Positions 51,405-62,119 of a stretch of DNA of 64,000 nt are shown piece by piece. Source of the stretch: CALABS01 sp050260775 (GTDB lineage Bacteria; Pseudomonadota; Alphaproteobacteria; Rhodospirillales; Magnetospirillaceae); NCBI GenBank assembly GCA_050260775.1, contig JBLNCP010000005.1:1-64000 (forward strand), read 5' to 3'. Positions within the stretch are counted from its first letter, which is position 1. Every line of letters begins with the position of its first letter. Under the pieces are notes generated by a model. The model did not search any database and was not told the DNA's origin. It saw only the letters and a program-made list of their open reading frames with translations. A program made the position numbers and the translations under genes.

Positions 51405-52682
51405 TCAGCGCTTCATGATGGTCTTGCCGGCGTAGCGGGCCACCGGGCCGAGCTGCTCCTCGATGCGGATCAGCTGGTTGTACTTGGCCAGGCGGTCGGA
51501 GCGCGACAGCGAGCCGGTCTTGATCTGGCCGCAATTGGTGGCCACCGCCAGGTCGGCGATGGTCGAGTCCTCGGTCTCGCCCGAGCGGTGCGACATCACG
51601 GCGGTGTAGCCGGCCTTGTGCGCCATCTCGACTGCTTCCAGGGTCTCGGACAGGGTGCCGATCTGGTTGACCTTGACCAGGATCGAGTTGGCCAGGCCCT
51701 TGTCGATGCCCATGGACAGGCGCTGCGGATTGGTGACGAACAGGTCGTCGCCGACCAGCTGGACCTTGCCGCCCAGCTCGTCGGTCAGCATCTCCCAGCC
51801 GTCGAGGTCATCCTCGGCGCAGCCGTCCTCGATCGAGATGATCGGATAGTTCTTCACCAGCTTGGCGTAGAACTTGACCATGGCCTTCTGGTCGAAGGAC
51901 TTGCGGGCGCCTTCCATCTCGTACTTGCCGTTCTTGAAGAACTCGGTCGAGGCGGCGTCGAGCGCCAGCATGATGTCCTCGCCCGGCTTGTAGCCGGCCT
52001 TCTCGACGGCCTGCATGATGAAGTCGAGGGCCGCCTCGGCGCTCTTGAGGTTGGGGGCGAAGCCGCCCTCGTCGCCGACGTTGGTGTTGTGGCCGGCGTC
52101 CTTCAGGGCCTTCTTCAGGCTCTGGAACACCTCGGAGCCCATGCGGATGGCGTCGGCGCAGGTCGGCGCGCCCACCGGCATGATCATGAACTCCTGGATG
52201 TCGATCGGATTGTCGGCGTGGGCGCCGCCGTTGATGATGTTCATCATCGGCACCGGCAGGGTGGCGGCGAAGGCGCCGCCGACATAGCGGTAGAGCGGCA
52301 GGCCGGCGTCATCGGCGGCCGCCTTGGCCACCGCCAGCGACACGCCGAGGATGGCGTTGGCGCCCAGGCGGGCCTTGTTGGGGGTGCCGTCCAGGTCGAT
52401 CATGGTGCGGTCGATGACCAGCTGGTCCTCGGCGTCCATGCCCGAGAGCGCGTCGTAGATCTCGCCGTTGACGGCCTCGACCGCCTTCATCACGCCCTTG
52501 CCACCGTAGCGACCCTTGTCGCCGTCGCGCAGCTCGACCGCCTCGTGGGCGCCGGTCGAGGCGCCCGACGGAACCGCGGCGCGGCCCAGGATGCCGTTTT
52601 CGAGGACGACGTCGACTTCGACGGTGGGATTGCCGCGGGAGTCGAGGATCTCGCGAGCGTGAATGTCGATGATGGCGGTCAT
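51405..52682 (-). CDS. eno: enolase
   Basis: A 425-residue glycolytic enzyme converting 2-phosphoglycerate to phosphoenolpyruvate. Signatures are HAREILDSRGNPTVEVDV, GASTGAHEAVELRD, NIINGGAHADNPIDIQEFM, GDEGGFAPNL, ISIEDGCAEDDLDGW (a Mg ligand), and SHRSGETEDSTIADLAV. ATG 52682 (MTAIIDIHA) is the standard start; the frame is open far upstream only because of GC-rich antisense reading of kdsA. It is 32 bases after kdsA, so the two are in one operon with pyrG upstream. A clear terminator follows. Confidence 0.98.
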   Translation of the reverse strand: MTAIIDIHAREILDSRGNPTVEVDVVLENGILGRAAVPSGASTGAHEAVELRDGDKGRYGGKGVMKAVEAVNGEIYDALSGMDAEDQLVIDRTMIDLDGTPNKARLGANAILGVSLAVAKAAADDAGLPLYRYVGGAFAATLPVPMMNIINGGAHADNPIDIQEFMIMPVGAPTCADAIRMGSEVFQSLKKALKDAGHNTNVGDEGGFAPNLKSAEAALDFIMQAVEKAGYKPGEDIMLALDAASTEFFKNGKYEMEGARKSFDQKAMVKFYAKLVKNYPIISIEDGCAEDDLDGWEMLTDELGGKVQLVGDDLFVTNPQRLSMGIDKGLANSILVKVNQIGTLSETLEAVEMAHKAGYTAVMSHRSGETEDSTIADLAVATNCGQIKTGSLSRSDRLAKYNQLIRIEEQLGPVARYAGKTIMKR

Positions 52683-52714
52683 TGCGTTCTCTCCAAGACT
52701 TCTTATCGGTCGGA

Positions 52715-53560
52715 TCAACCCAGATCGACGGGGTAGCACTTGGCCGTGGCGTCGAACTTCATCAGCATCTCGATCAGCGCCGGCATGCCCGAGATCGGGA
52801 TCATGTTGGGCCCGTCCGAGGGGGCCCGGTCGGGATCGGGATGGGTCTCGATGAACACGGCGGCGATGCCCAGCGACACCGCCGCTCGCGCCAGCACCGG
52901 CGCGAAGCGGCGGTCGCCGCCCGACGAGGCGCCCTGCCCGCCCGGGCTCTGCACCGCGTGGGTGGCGTCCATCACCACCGGATAGCCGGTGGCCGCCATG
53001 ATCGGCAGGGACCGCATGTCGGCGACCAGGTCGCCGTAACCGAAGCTGGCCCCCCGCTCGGTGAGCAGGATGCGCTCGTTGCCGGTGCTCGCCACCTTGC
53101 CGGCGACATTGGCCATCTGGTTGGGGGCCAGGAACTGGCCCTTCTTGACGTTGACCACCGCGCCGGTGCGCCCCGCCGCCAGCAGCAGGTCGGTCTGCCG
53201 GCACAGGAAGGCCGGGATCTGCAGGATGTCGACCACCTGCGCCACCGGCGCGCACTGCTCTTCCGAATGGATGTCGGTGAGCACCGGCAGGCCCAGCTTG
53301 GCCTTGATCTCGGCGAACACCGGCAGGGCGCCGTCGAGGCCGATGCCGCGCTTGCCGCCCAGAGAGGTGCGGTTGGCCTTGTCGAAGGACGATTTGTAGA
53401 TCAGGCCGATGCCGGCTTCCCGCGCCATCTCCTTCAGCGCCTGCGCGCATTCGAGAGCGTGATCGCGGCTCTCCATCTGGCACGGGCCGGCGATCAGCAC
53501 CAGGGGCAAATCGTTGCCGAAGGTGATGTCACCGACCGTGACGTGCTTGGGCGCCGCCAT
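52715..53560 (-). CDS. kdsA: 3-deoxy-8-phosphooctulonate synthase
   Basis: A 281-residue enzyme that condenses arabinose-5-phosphate with phosphoenolpyruvate to KDO-8-phosphate for LPS. Motifs are LIAGPCQMESRDHA, YKSSFDKANRTSLGGKRG, VLTDIHSEEQC, NVKKGQFLAPNQM, and DATHAVQSPGG. An Asn-Cys distinction between metal-independent and metal-dependent KdsA is not resolved by eye. It starts 4 bases after the pyrG stop and precedes eno, which supplies its phosphoenolpyruvate substrate. Confidence 0.97.
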   Translation of the reverse strand: MAAPKHVTVGDITFGNDLPLVLIAGPCQMESRDHALECAQALKEMAREAGIGLIYKSSFDKANRTSLGGKRGIGLDGALPVFAEIKAKLGLPVLTDIHSEEQCAPVAQVVDILQIPAFLCRQTDLLLAAGRTGAVVNVKKGQFLAPNQMANVAGKVASTGNERILLTERGASFGYGDLVADMRSLPIMAATGYPVVMDATHAVQSPGGQGASSGGDRRFAPVLARAAVSLGIAAVFIETHPDPDRAPSDGPNMIPISGMPALIEMLMKFDATAKCYPVDLG

Positions 53561-53564
53561 GGCG

Positions 53565-55190
<1,626 letters not shown>

Positions 55191-55283
55191 TGGCCCCTTG
55201 CTCTCAAACTGGGACACCCCAAGCAACCGGACCGGCCCACTTCCCCTGCCGTGGCCGGCCCATCCCCTGCGATCGCCGCGCGC

Positions 55284-55619
55284 TTACCGCGAGAGTGGCG
55301 CGCTCGGCTCGGCCGGCTGGGCCGGGGCCGCCGGCTGCTGGGCGGTCGGCGCGGCGGCCGGCAGACGGTCGAAGGGCGAACCGCCCTGGGACCGGCTGTT
55401 GGCGACGAGCGCCAGGATCAGGCTGGTCACGAAGAACGCCGCCGCCACGATGGCGGTGGTGCGGGTGAGCAGGTTGCCGGCGGCACGGCCCGACATCAGG
55501 CCGCCGCCGCCCCCGCCGATGCCCAGTGCCCCGCCCTCGGAGCGCTGGAGCAGGATGACGCCCACCAGCGCGATGGCCAGAAGCAGATGGATGACGAGAA
55601 TGATCGGAAAGACGTCCAT
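55284..55619 (-). CDS. secG: preprotein translocase subunit SecG
   Basis: A 111-residue inner-membrane protein. Two TM helices (FPIILVIHLLLAIALVGVIL and TTAIVAAAFFVTSLILALVA) flank the conserved glycine-rich loop QRSEGGALGIGGGGGGLMSGRAAGNLLTR (read as QRSEGGALGIGGG.., RAAGNLLTR). The C-terminal ~30 residues are Ala/Pro-rich and vary between species. SecG assists SecYE in export. It precedes pyrG on the same strand, the usual alphaproteobacterial order secG-pyrG. Confidence 0.94.
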   Translation of the reverse strand: MDVFPIILVIHLLLAIALVGVILLQRSEGGALGIGGGGGGLMSGRAAGNLLTRTTAIVAAAFFVTSLILALVANSRSQGGSPFDRLPAAAPTAQQPAAPAQPAEPSAPLSR

Positions 55620-55821
55620 GCATCACCACGAAATGACCCGCCCCGGGGAGCCCGCCGTCGCCGGCGGCCCGAGGCGCTGGAAATGTTCGAGCGTTTTTTA
55701 GACCCCCGCGCCGAGGAAGGCTAGTGCAAAAAGCAGGGGGTTTTTCATTGGCCCTCAGGCGCCGGGCGCTCGCATCCGCTCGCTTGGCTCCTCCGCTTCG
55801 CTCCGGCGCGCTCAATGCGCT

Positions 55822-55972
55822 TAGTCCTCGCGACGCTCGTCCCCCTTCCCGGCAAGCCCAGGCGCCCCCTCGTCATCCTGAGAGAGCGGAGCGACCGAAG
55901 GATCTCGATCCGCCAGGGCAGTGCCCAGGCCCCGGAAGATCCTTGGCTTCGCCCAGGATGACAGTGATTGCC
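55822..55972. repeat. long direct repeat containing palindromic element, copy A
   Basis: About 150 bases nearly identical to 56440-56585. The shared part begins TAGTCCTCGCGACGCTCGTC and runs into a palindromic element (55872-55962) with ends GTCATCCTG / CAGGATGAC and inner arms CGAAGGATCT / AGATCCTTGG. It lies in the ~1-kb gene-free stretch 55620-56647 between secG and tpiA, both on the minus strand. Confidence 0.85.
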
Positions 55973-56183
55973 TCGCTAGGCTCGTCCCGCTACCCCCGGC
56001 TAGCCTAAGGGCTTACTCCCCACTCCCGGGCGCGCAAAAAGTGCGGGGCGACCTACCCCGCCCTGGTCACCACGGTAACGCCAGGCACCTTCGGCCTCTC
56101 AATGAGTTGAATTGCGCCCATATCACTAAAACTTTTTTGAAATCGCCGCCGCCACAGCAGATTCGGATGGAGACCAAGCCGAA

Positions 56184-56378
56184 ATGGCTGTCCGAGAATT
56201 TTTGAATGGATCAAAAATCGCCTTCGAACAGATCAAGGATGCTGCGGATACGAATGCTCCTGAGATCAGGAATCGCAATTACTACGCCAGTGCAGGCGAT
56301 AGAAAATGGTTACTGGCCCTAAGTACCTCTTCTTCACCAAACAAGATGCACGTCATGTTCAGTGCGGCCCCGCGGTGA
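56184..56378 (+). CDS. doubtful 64-residue reading frame in an AT-richer insert
   Basis: A 64-residue frame (MAVREFLNGSKIAFEQIKDA..., ending MFSAAPR) in a segment visibly richer in A and T than its surroundings (about 56095-56378). GGAG lies 11 bases before the ATG. Nothing in the sequence is recognised. It may be a small gene, the remnant of one, or chance. The segment lies between two direct repeat copies, so it could be a piece of inserted DNA. Confidence 0.25.
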   Translation: MAVREFLNGSKIAFEQIKDAADTNAPEIRNRNYYASAGDRKWLLALSTSSSPNKMHVMFSAAPR

Positions 56379-56383
56379 ACTGA

Positions 56384-56428
56384 GGCAGTGCCAGGCCCCG
56401 GAAGATCCTCCGCTCCGCTCAGGATGAC
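56384..56428. repeat. right-half fragment of the palindromic element
   Basis: GGCAGTGCCAGGCCCCGGAA followed by GATCCTCCGCTCCGCTCAGGATGAC (read as two pieces) matches the right half of the elements at 55872-55962 and 56490-56575, without a left half. It directly precedes direct repeat copy B. Confidence 0.7.
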
Positions 56429-56439
56429 AGCCGCGCGCA

Positions 56440-56585
56440 TAGTCCTCGCGACGCTCGTCCCCCTTCCCGGCAGGCCCAGGCGCCCCCTCGTCATCCTGCG
56501 GAGCGACCGAAGGATCTCGATCCGCCAGGGCAGTGCCCCGGGTCCCGAAAGATCCTTCGCTTTGCTTAGGATGACGGTGATTGCC
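56440..56585. repeat. long direct repeat containing palindromic element, copy B
   Basis: The counterpart of 55822-55972, in the same orientation, with the palindromic element at 56490-56575. The two copies are about 470 bases apart and differ by only scattered substitutions and a 5-base length change, suggesting a fairly recent duplication. Confidence 0.85.
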
Positions 56586-56604
56586 GCCACCCTCGTCCGT
56601 TCCC

Positions 56605-56630
56605 CCCTCCCCCGGCTTGCCGGGGGAGGG
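56605..56630. repeat. perfect GC-rich hairpin downstream of tpiA
   Basis: CCCTCCCCCGGC-TT-GCCGGGGGAGGG is a perfect 12-bp stem with a 2-base loop, 18 bases beyond the tpiA stop (minus strand). No T-run follows, so it may be another repeat-type palindrome acting as a 3' barrier. Confidence 0.6.
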
Positions 56631-56647
56631 TCGGGGTGGGGGCATTA

Positions 56648-57409
<762 letters not shown>

Positions 57410-57463
57410 CTTCTTGTCTCCTCCCTTCGATTATCCGCCGGGGCATATACCACCCCGCGCGGC

Positions 57464-57498
57464 AAAGAAAAAGGGCGGGTCGCCATCGCAACCCGCCC
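57464..57498 (-). terminator. intrinsic terminator of the sulfur operon
   Basis: On the minus strand GGGCGGGT-N10-ACCCGCCC (perfect 8-bp stem) is followed by TTTTTCTTT. It begins 24 bases after the DUF1641 gene and ends before tpiA, showing that the sulfur cassette is its own transcription unit. Confidence 0.9.
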
Positions 57499-57521
57499 TC
57501 GTCCACGACCAACGCCCTCGG

Positions 57522-58064
57522 TCAGACCGGGGTCTTGGCGATGACGACCGCGCGCTTGCGCAACGAGCACGAGAACGCGAGCATGAACCGCAGGGCATCC
57601 TGGGTTTCCGGCCGGGACAGCATCTTGACGGTGCCGATGAGGCCGCCACCCGAGCCGGGGATGTTGCACTGGTCGAGCGCGTCTTCCAGCGAGCCCTTGG
57701 CCTCGTGGGCCAGGGTCGCCAGATCCTCGGTCGCCAGGTTGTTGACCATGTGCTCGATGAACGAGAACGCACGCTCAACCATGGAGTCGTTGGCCGCCCG
57801 GCGGACGGCATGGATCACCTGCACCAGGTCGATGAGAGTCTCCAGGGCACCGTTGCGGTGCATGGAGGCCAGCCCGTCGAGCAGGGCGCCGAGGCCGGCC
57901 CGCACGTCGGGATCGTTGAGCTTGTCGACGATCTCAAGCGTGTTGCCGGCGGTGGAGGCCAGGCGTTCGACCATGCTGTCGCAGAGCGCGTTGCGCACCC
58001 CCTGCAGCAGCTGGGCGGCCTCGCCCACCGCGGGCGGCATGGTCGGAGGAGTGAGGTCGGTCAT
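57522..58064 (-). CDS. DUF1641 domain protein
   Basis: A 180-residue helical protein. The pattern ALCDSMVERLASTAGNTLEIVDKLNDPDVRAGLGALLDG and MVERAFSFIEHMVNN matches my recollection of DUF1641, which recurs next to SQR-like flavoproteins and sulfur-relay genes in bacteria and archaea. It begins 13 bases after the SQR-like gene, so they are cotranscribed. The function is unknown; a membrane-associated or complex-forming partner of the flavoprotein is possible. A terminator follows. Confidence 0.82.
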   Translation of the reverse strand: MTDLTPPTMPPAVGEAAQLLQGVRNALCDSMVERLASTAGNTLEIVDKLNDPDVRAGLGALLDGLASMHRNGALETLIDLVQVIHAVRRAANDSMVERAFSFIEHMVNNLATEDLATLAHEAKGSLEDALDQCNIPGSGGGLIGTVKMLSRPETQDALRFMLAFSCSLRKRAVVIAKTPV

Positions 58065-58077
58065 TGTCGCCTCCCCT

Positions 58078-59217
58078 CTACAGCAGGCCGCGGGCCGACA
58101 GCCAGTACAGCCGGTTGTAGGCGAGTTTGAACCAGTGGAGCATCTGCGACGGCGGCGCGACGGTCGGCGGCGTGGTGTAGTTGAACCACACGTAGGTGCC
58201 CGAGCTGAAGCCCGTCTCGATGAAGCAGAAGGCCTTGCCGTCGTAGTCGCGGGCCCAGCGGTCCTCCTGCACCAGCGACACCAGGTTGTCGATCAGCACG
58301 TCGGCCTCGAAGTGGGCGGTCGAGCCGGCCTTCGAGATCGGGATGTTGGTGGTGTCGCCGACCACGAACACGTTGGTCGAGCCCTCGCGGTGCAGGGTCT
58401 TGGTGTTGGTCGGCACCCAGCCGCCCTTGCCCAGGTTCGAGCCGCTGATGACCGACGCACCCTCGTGCGGGGGGACGGTGATCAGCAGGTCGTACGGCAG
58501 CTCGACCCCTTCCATCGAGGTGATGGTCTTCTTCTCGGGATCCACCTTCTCGGTGTTGAAGAAGATCTCGGACTTAATGTTGAGCTGGTCGAACACCGGA
58601 ACCGCCCAATGCGCCACCGGCTCGAGCGAGTGCAGGCGGCCGATGGGGTAGGTGTAAGTGATCTCGGTCTTGTCGCGCAGGCCACGCTGCTGCAGGAACT
58701 CGTGCAGCATCAGCGTCATCTCGAGCGGCGCCACCGGGCACTTGTGCGGGGCGTTGACGTTCAGGACGATCTTGCCGCCCTGGAACGAGTTGAGGGCGTC
58801 ACGCAGCTTGCGGGCGGCCTCGAGCTCATAGAACCAGTGGGCGCCCTCCTTCATGCCGGGAACGTTCTGCGGCATGCAGCGCGAGCCGGTGGCGAGCACC
58901 AGGTAATCGTACTTGAAGGTGCGGCCGGCCTCGGTGTGGACCTGATTGTTGTCGACGTCGATCTGCTTGGCCGGGTCGATGAACAGGTTGACACGGCGGT
59001 CGAGCACGCGGCGCTGGTCGCGGAACAGCTCCGCCTCGCGGATGCGGCCGAACGGCACGTACAGCAGGCCGGGCTGGTAGAGATGCTGCTCGGAATTGCC
59101 GATCATGGTGATGCTGACGGCGCCCGAACGAAGCTGGTCACCCAGCTGGCGGCACAGGCCGTTGGCGACGATGGTGCCCGACAGGCCGCCACCGACGATC
59201 AAAATCGCCTTGGACAT
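58078..59217 (-). CDS. sulfide:quinone oxidoreductase-like flavoprotein
   Basis: A 379-residue FAD enzyme. The FAD motif GGGLSGTIVANGL is at the N-terminus; YLVLATGSR and VFVVGDTTNIPISKAG follow at family-typical places. Cysteines are Cys22, Cys114, Cys160 (PHKCPVAPLE) and Cys331 (FCFIETGFSSG). Cys160 and Cys331, with Cys114, lie where SQRs have their redox cysteines, so sulfide or persulfide oxidation is plausible. The C-terminus WFKLAYNRLYWLSARGLL is amphipathic and could contact the membrane. ATG 59217 starts the domain. Operon with dsrE- and tusA-like genes supports a sulfur role, but the family also includes enzymes of unknown substrate. Confidence 0.8.
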   Translation of the reverse strand: MSKAILIVGGGLSGTIVANGLCRQLGDQLRSGAVSITMIGNSEQHLYQPGLLYVPFGRIREAELFRDQRRVLDRRVNLFIDPAKQIDVDNNQVHTEAGRTFKYDYLVLATGSRCMPQNVPGMKEGAHWFYELEAARKLRDALNSFQGGKIVLNVNAPHKCPVAPLEMTLMLHEFLQQRGLRDKTEITYTYPIGRLHSLEPVAHWAVPVFDQLNIKSEIFFNTEKVDPEKKTITSMEGVELPYDLLITVPPHEGASVISGSNLGKGGWVPTNTKTLHREGSTNVFVVGDTTNIPISKAGSTAHFEADVLIDNLVSLVQEDRWARDYDGKAFCFIETGFSSGTYVWFNYTTPPTVAPPSQMLHWFKLAYNRLYWLSARGLL

Positions 59218-59313
59218 TAGCGTAACCTCCCTCGGTTCGTTTTGCTTTTCACGTCGTACAGGCCGTCTTGCGCGGCCATTGGGGGGCGCTTGGCGCCCCC
59301 GGGTACCCACGCC

Positions 59314-59544
59314 TTATTTCGCCTTGCGGACGACGACGGCCCAATAGCCGTCATGGTCGGTGGTGCCGACGTACTCATGGCCGACCTTGCTAACCCACGC
59401 GGGGATGTCGGTGGCCGAGCCCTTGTCGGAAGACAGCACCTCGACCTCGTCGCCGATGCTGGCCAGCTTGAGAGCGGCGATGAGTTCCATCAGGGGGCCG
59501 GGGCAGAAGGCGCCGCGGGCGTCGATGGTCTGGCGTTCGGCCAT
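59314..59544 (-). CDS. tusA: TusA-like sulfur carrier
   Basis: A 76-residue protein with the CPxP motif (AFCPGPLMEL, Cys14) that accepts persulfide sulfur in TusA proteins. It lies between the DsrE-like and SQR-like genes, 27 bases after the former and 96 before the latter. Here a role as sulfur carrier in sulfur oxidation or assimilation is more likely than the tRNA thiolation of E. coli TusA. Confidence 0.9.
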   Translation of the reverse strand: MAERQTIDARGAFCPGPLMELIAALKLASIGDEVEVLSSDKGSATDIPAWVSKVGHEYVGTTDHDGYWAVVVRKAK

Positions 59545-59571
59545 GGTCGTGTTCCTTCGTTCTTCTTGAGG

Positions 59572-59973
59572 TCAGATGGTGATCAGCTCGCCCGCCTCGG
59601 CGTCGGCGAGGAACTTGGCGAGGCCGGCGGCGCCGTCGAACAACCCCTCGACCAGGTCGCGCTCGGGCTCCCAGTGCTTGAGGTCGAGCACCATCGAGCA
59701 CGCCCACACCTTCATCTCGCCCAGCATCTTGCCCTGCTCGAACAGCTCGATGGCGTCCGGGACCTTGTGGGTCATGAACAGCTCGTGGAAGTGGCCGCCG
59801 TGGTAGCGCTGCTCGGCGCTCAGGCCGCGCTGGAACGGCAGCAGGGCGTTCATCGTCACGAAGACCTCGACCGGACGGTCGGAGACGGCGGCAACCGAGG
59901 CGATCATCGCCGCCAGCTGGATCTTCTCGTGCTCTCCCGAGCAAAGCATGATGTACAGGGGGGGTGAAGCCAT
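59572..59973 (-). CDS. DsrE/DsrF family protein
   Basis: A 133-residue protein with the DsrE fold. Conserved features are the N-terminal LYIMLCSGEHEKIQLAAMIAS and a C-terminal VWACSMVLDL with Cys92, the candidate persulfide-carrying residue; Cys11 is a second. It is probably a soluble sulfurtransferase that hands sulfur to TusA. It is the first gene of the minus-strand operon DsrE-TusA-SQR-like-DUF1641. Confidence 0.85.
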   Translation of the reverse strand: MASPPLYIMLCSGEHEKIQLAAMIASVAAVSDRPVEVFVTMNALLPFQRGLSAEQRYHGGHFHELFMTHKVPDAIELFEQGKMLGEMKVWACSMVLDLKHWEPERDLVEGLFDGAAGLAKFLADAEAGELITI

Positions 59974-60010
59974 CGGTCGTTTCCTCTGCGACGTATTCTC
60001 AATTGCTTTA

Positions 60011-60026
60011 GAAGGTCCTTACCTTC
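60011..60026. promoter_or_regulatory. inverted repeat upstream of the sulfur operon
   Basis: GAAGGT-CCTT-ACCTTC is a perfect 6-bp dyad, 38 bases from the DsrE start codon, next to the promoter-like TATAAT on the minus strand (near 60034). It is a good candidate operator, but no dedicated regulator gene is present. The region 59974-60227 otherwise has no gene. Confidence 0.45.
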
Positions 60027-60227
60027 GGAAGTCATTATATAAACTGGGTGTGGGTATACGGCGCAAGAGCATTTCGGCTCCGCCGTCGACGATCACCGCG
60101 ACAGGCAGATCCCCACCCCGCCGAAGGTCCTGATTCTCGGGCGATTCCATGTTGCGAGGGCTAAGAGCCACTCTTATTATGCCCCGACCTTCGTCCGGCC
60201 TCCGGCCGCGGCGCTCCTTCAGCTTGA

Positions 60228-62117
60228 ATGGTTTTCCTCGACATGCTCGATACGCTGCGCAACGCCTCCAAGACCTGGGTCGTCAAGCTGTTGTTCGGCC
60301 TGCTGATCCTGAGCTTCGTCGCCTGGGGCGTCGGCGACGTGATCCGCGGCGGCCTGTTCGGTCACGGCCCGGCCATCGAGGTGGGCAAGACCAGCATCCC
60401 GGCCGCCGAGGTCAACGTCGAATTCAAGCGCGAGGTCGACCGCCTGCAGCCGATGTTCGGCGGCAAGCTCACCGCCGAGGACGCGCGCAAGCTCGGGCTG
60501 ATGGACCGCACCATCGAGACCATCGTCACCCGCACCCTGATCGACGAGGCGGCCCGCCGCCTGGGGCTGGCCGCTCCCGAGGACGCGGTGCTGGCGCAGA
60601 TCGCCAACGATCCCACCTTCCGCAACGAGCTCGGCCAATTCGACCGCGACCGCATGCGCATGATCCTGTCGCGCAACGGGCTGTCCGAGATGGAATACCT
60701 GCGCATGGAGCGCGGCAACATCATGCGCAACCAGATCGGCGGCGCGTTGATGGCCGGCGTGACGCCGCCCGGCGCGCTGGTCACCCCGCTGGTGCGCTGG
60801 CGCGAGGAGCGGCGCGTGGCGGACACCATCCTGGTGCGCGACGATTCGGTCGCGCTGCCGCCCGCCCCCGAGCCGGCGATCCTCGAGGCCTATTACAAGG
60901 ACAAGGCGGCGCGCTTCATGGCGCCCGAGTATCGCGCCCTGACGGTGCTGCTGCTGCGTCCGGTCGACGTCGCCGACGAAGTCGAGGTCACCGACGACAT
61001 GATCGCCGACGCCTACAAGCAGCGCGCCGAGGAATTCCACACCCCCGAGCGCCGCCAGGTCAGCCAAGTCGTGCTCGACAACCAGGCCGCCGCCGACAAG
61101 GCGGCCGAGATGGTCAAGGCCGGCAAGGACCTCGCCGCCATCGGCAAGGATCTGGGCCAGCCCGTCGTCGACCTAGGCGCCGTCGAGAAGGGCGAGTTGC
61201 CCGACGACCTGGGCAAGGCCGTGTTCGGGCTCGACAAGCCCGGCATGATCGCGCCGGTCAAGACGCCGCTCGGCTGGCACGTGGCCCGGGTCGTCTCCAT
61301 TGCGCCGGAGCGCACCCGCAGCCTCGCCGAGGTCCGCTCCACCATCGAGAAGGATCTGCGCCGGGAGAAGGCCGTCGACCGCCTGGCGGAGCAGGCCAAC
61401 AAGATCGAGGACGCCCTGGGTGGCGGCGCCACCCTGGAGGAGACCGCCAAGCGGTTCGAGCTGCAGCTGGTCAAGGTGCCGGCCATCGACGCCCAGGGCA
61501 AGGATCCGTCCGCCAAGCCGGTGGCCGAGATCCCCAAGGTCGACACCTTCCTCGACGTGGCCTTCCATACCGAACAGGGCACCGAAAGCCCGCTGACCGA
61601 CAACGGCGACAACGGCTACTACCTGGTCCGCGTCGACCAGGTCACGCCGCCGCAGCCGAAGGCCTTCGAAACCGTCAAGGGGGAGGTCCTGGCCGCCTGG
61701 CAGGCCGAGAAGCGCCACGAGCAGGCAGGCCAGCGGGCCGACAACGTCGCCCAGCAGCTCAAGAACGGGGCGGCCGCCGCTTCGGTCGCCGCCTCCTTCG
61801 GACTGAAGGCCGCCGCGACGGCGCCGTTCACCCGCGAGGGCTCCGAGACCGCCAAGCTGCCGCCGGCGGTGGTGAGCGACCTGTTCAACGCCCAGCCCGG
61901 CGGCGTGGCCATCGGTCCGGCCCCGGCCGGCTGGGTCGTCGCCCGCCTGGACAAGGTGATCGCCTTCGATCCCGCCGCCCAGCCCGACGCCACCGAGAAC
62001 GCCCGCAAGCGCCTGTCGCAGACGCTGGCGACCGACCTTCTCGATCAGTACGTGGCCGCCCTCAATGCCGAGATCGGCGTCAAGGTCGACCGCAGCCAGC
62101 TCGTCCGCGAAGAATAG
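60228..62117 (+). CDS. ppiD: peptidyl-prolyl isomerase PpiD-like
   Basis: A 629-residue membrane-anchored periplasmic chaperone. One TM helix near the N-terminus (VVKLLFGLLILSFVAWGVGD) is followed by a SurA-N-like helical region (30-200), a parvulin-type rotamase segment (260-350; PERRQVSQVVL, AAIGKDLGQPV, DLGKAVFGLDKPGMI), and a second helical part. The catalytic parvulin residues look degenerate, as is common in PpiD. It is followed by trpE after 2 bases. ATG 60228 and 60243 are both possible; the region before has no obvious RBS. It aids folding of secreted and outer-membrane proteins at the Sec exit. Confidence 0.87.
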   Translation: MVFLDMLDTLRNASKTWVVKLLFGLLILSFVAWGVGDVIRGGLFGHGPAIEVGKTSIPAAEVNVEFKREVDRLQPMFGGKLTAEDARKLGLMDRTIETIVTRTLIDEAARRLGLAAPEDAVLAQIANDPTFRNELGQFDRDRMRMILSRNGLSEMEYLRMERGNIMRNQIGGALMAGVTPPGALVTPLVRWREERRVADTILVRDDSVALPPAPEPAILEAYYKDKAARFMAPEYRALTVLLLRPVDVADEVEVTDDMIADAYKQRAEEFHTPERRQVSQVVLDNQAAADKAAEMVKAGKDLAAIGKDLGQPVVDLGAVEKGELPDDLGKAVFGLDKPGMIAPVKTPLGWHVARVVSIAPERTRSLAEVRSTIEKDLRREKAVDRLAEQANKIEDALGGGATLEETAKRFELQLVKVPAIDAQGKDPSAKPVAEIPKVDTFLDVAFHTEQGTESPLTDNGDNGYYLVRVDQVTPPQPKAFETVKGEVLAAWQAEKRHEQAGQRADNVAQQLKNGAAAASVAASFGLKAAATAPFTREGSETAKLPPAVVSDLFNAQPGGVAIGPAPAGWVVARLDKVIAFDPAAQPDATENARKRLSQTLATDLLDQYVAALNAEIGVKVDRSQLVREE

Positions 62118-62119
62118 AA

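Noticed and set aside
51405..53483. A 692-codon frame extending eno upstream
   Set aside because: The extension is an out-of-frame reading of kdsA; enolase begins at 52682.
55822..56585. CRISPR-like array
   Set aside because: There are only two long copies plus one half copy, without regular short repeats and spacers.
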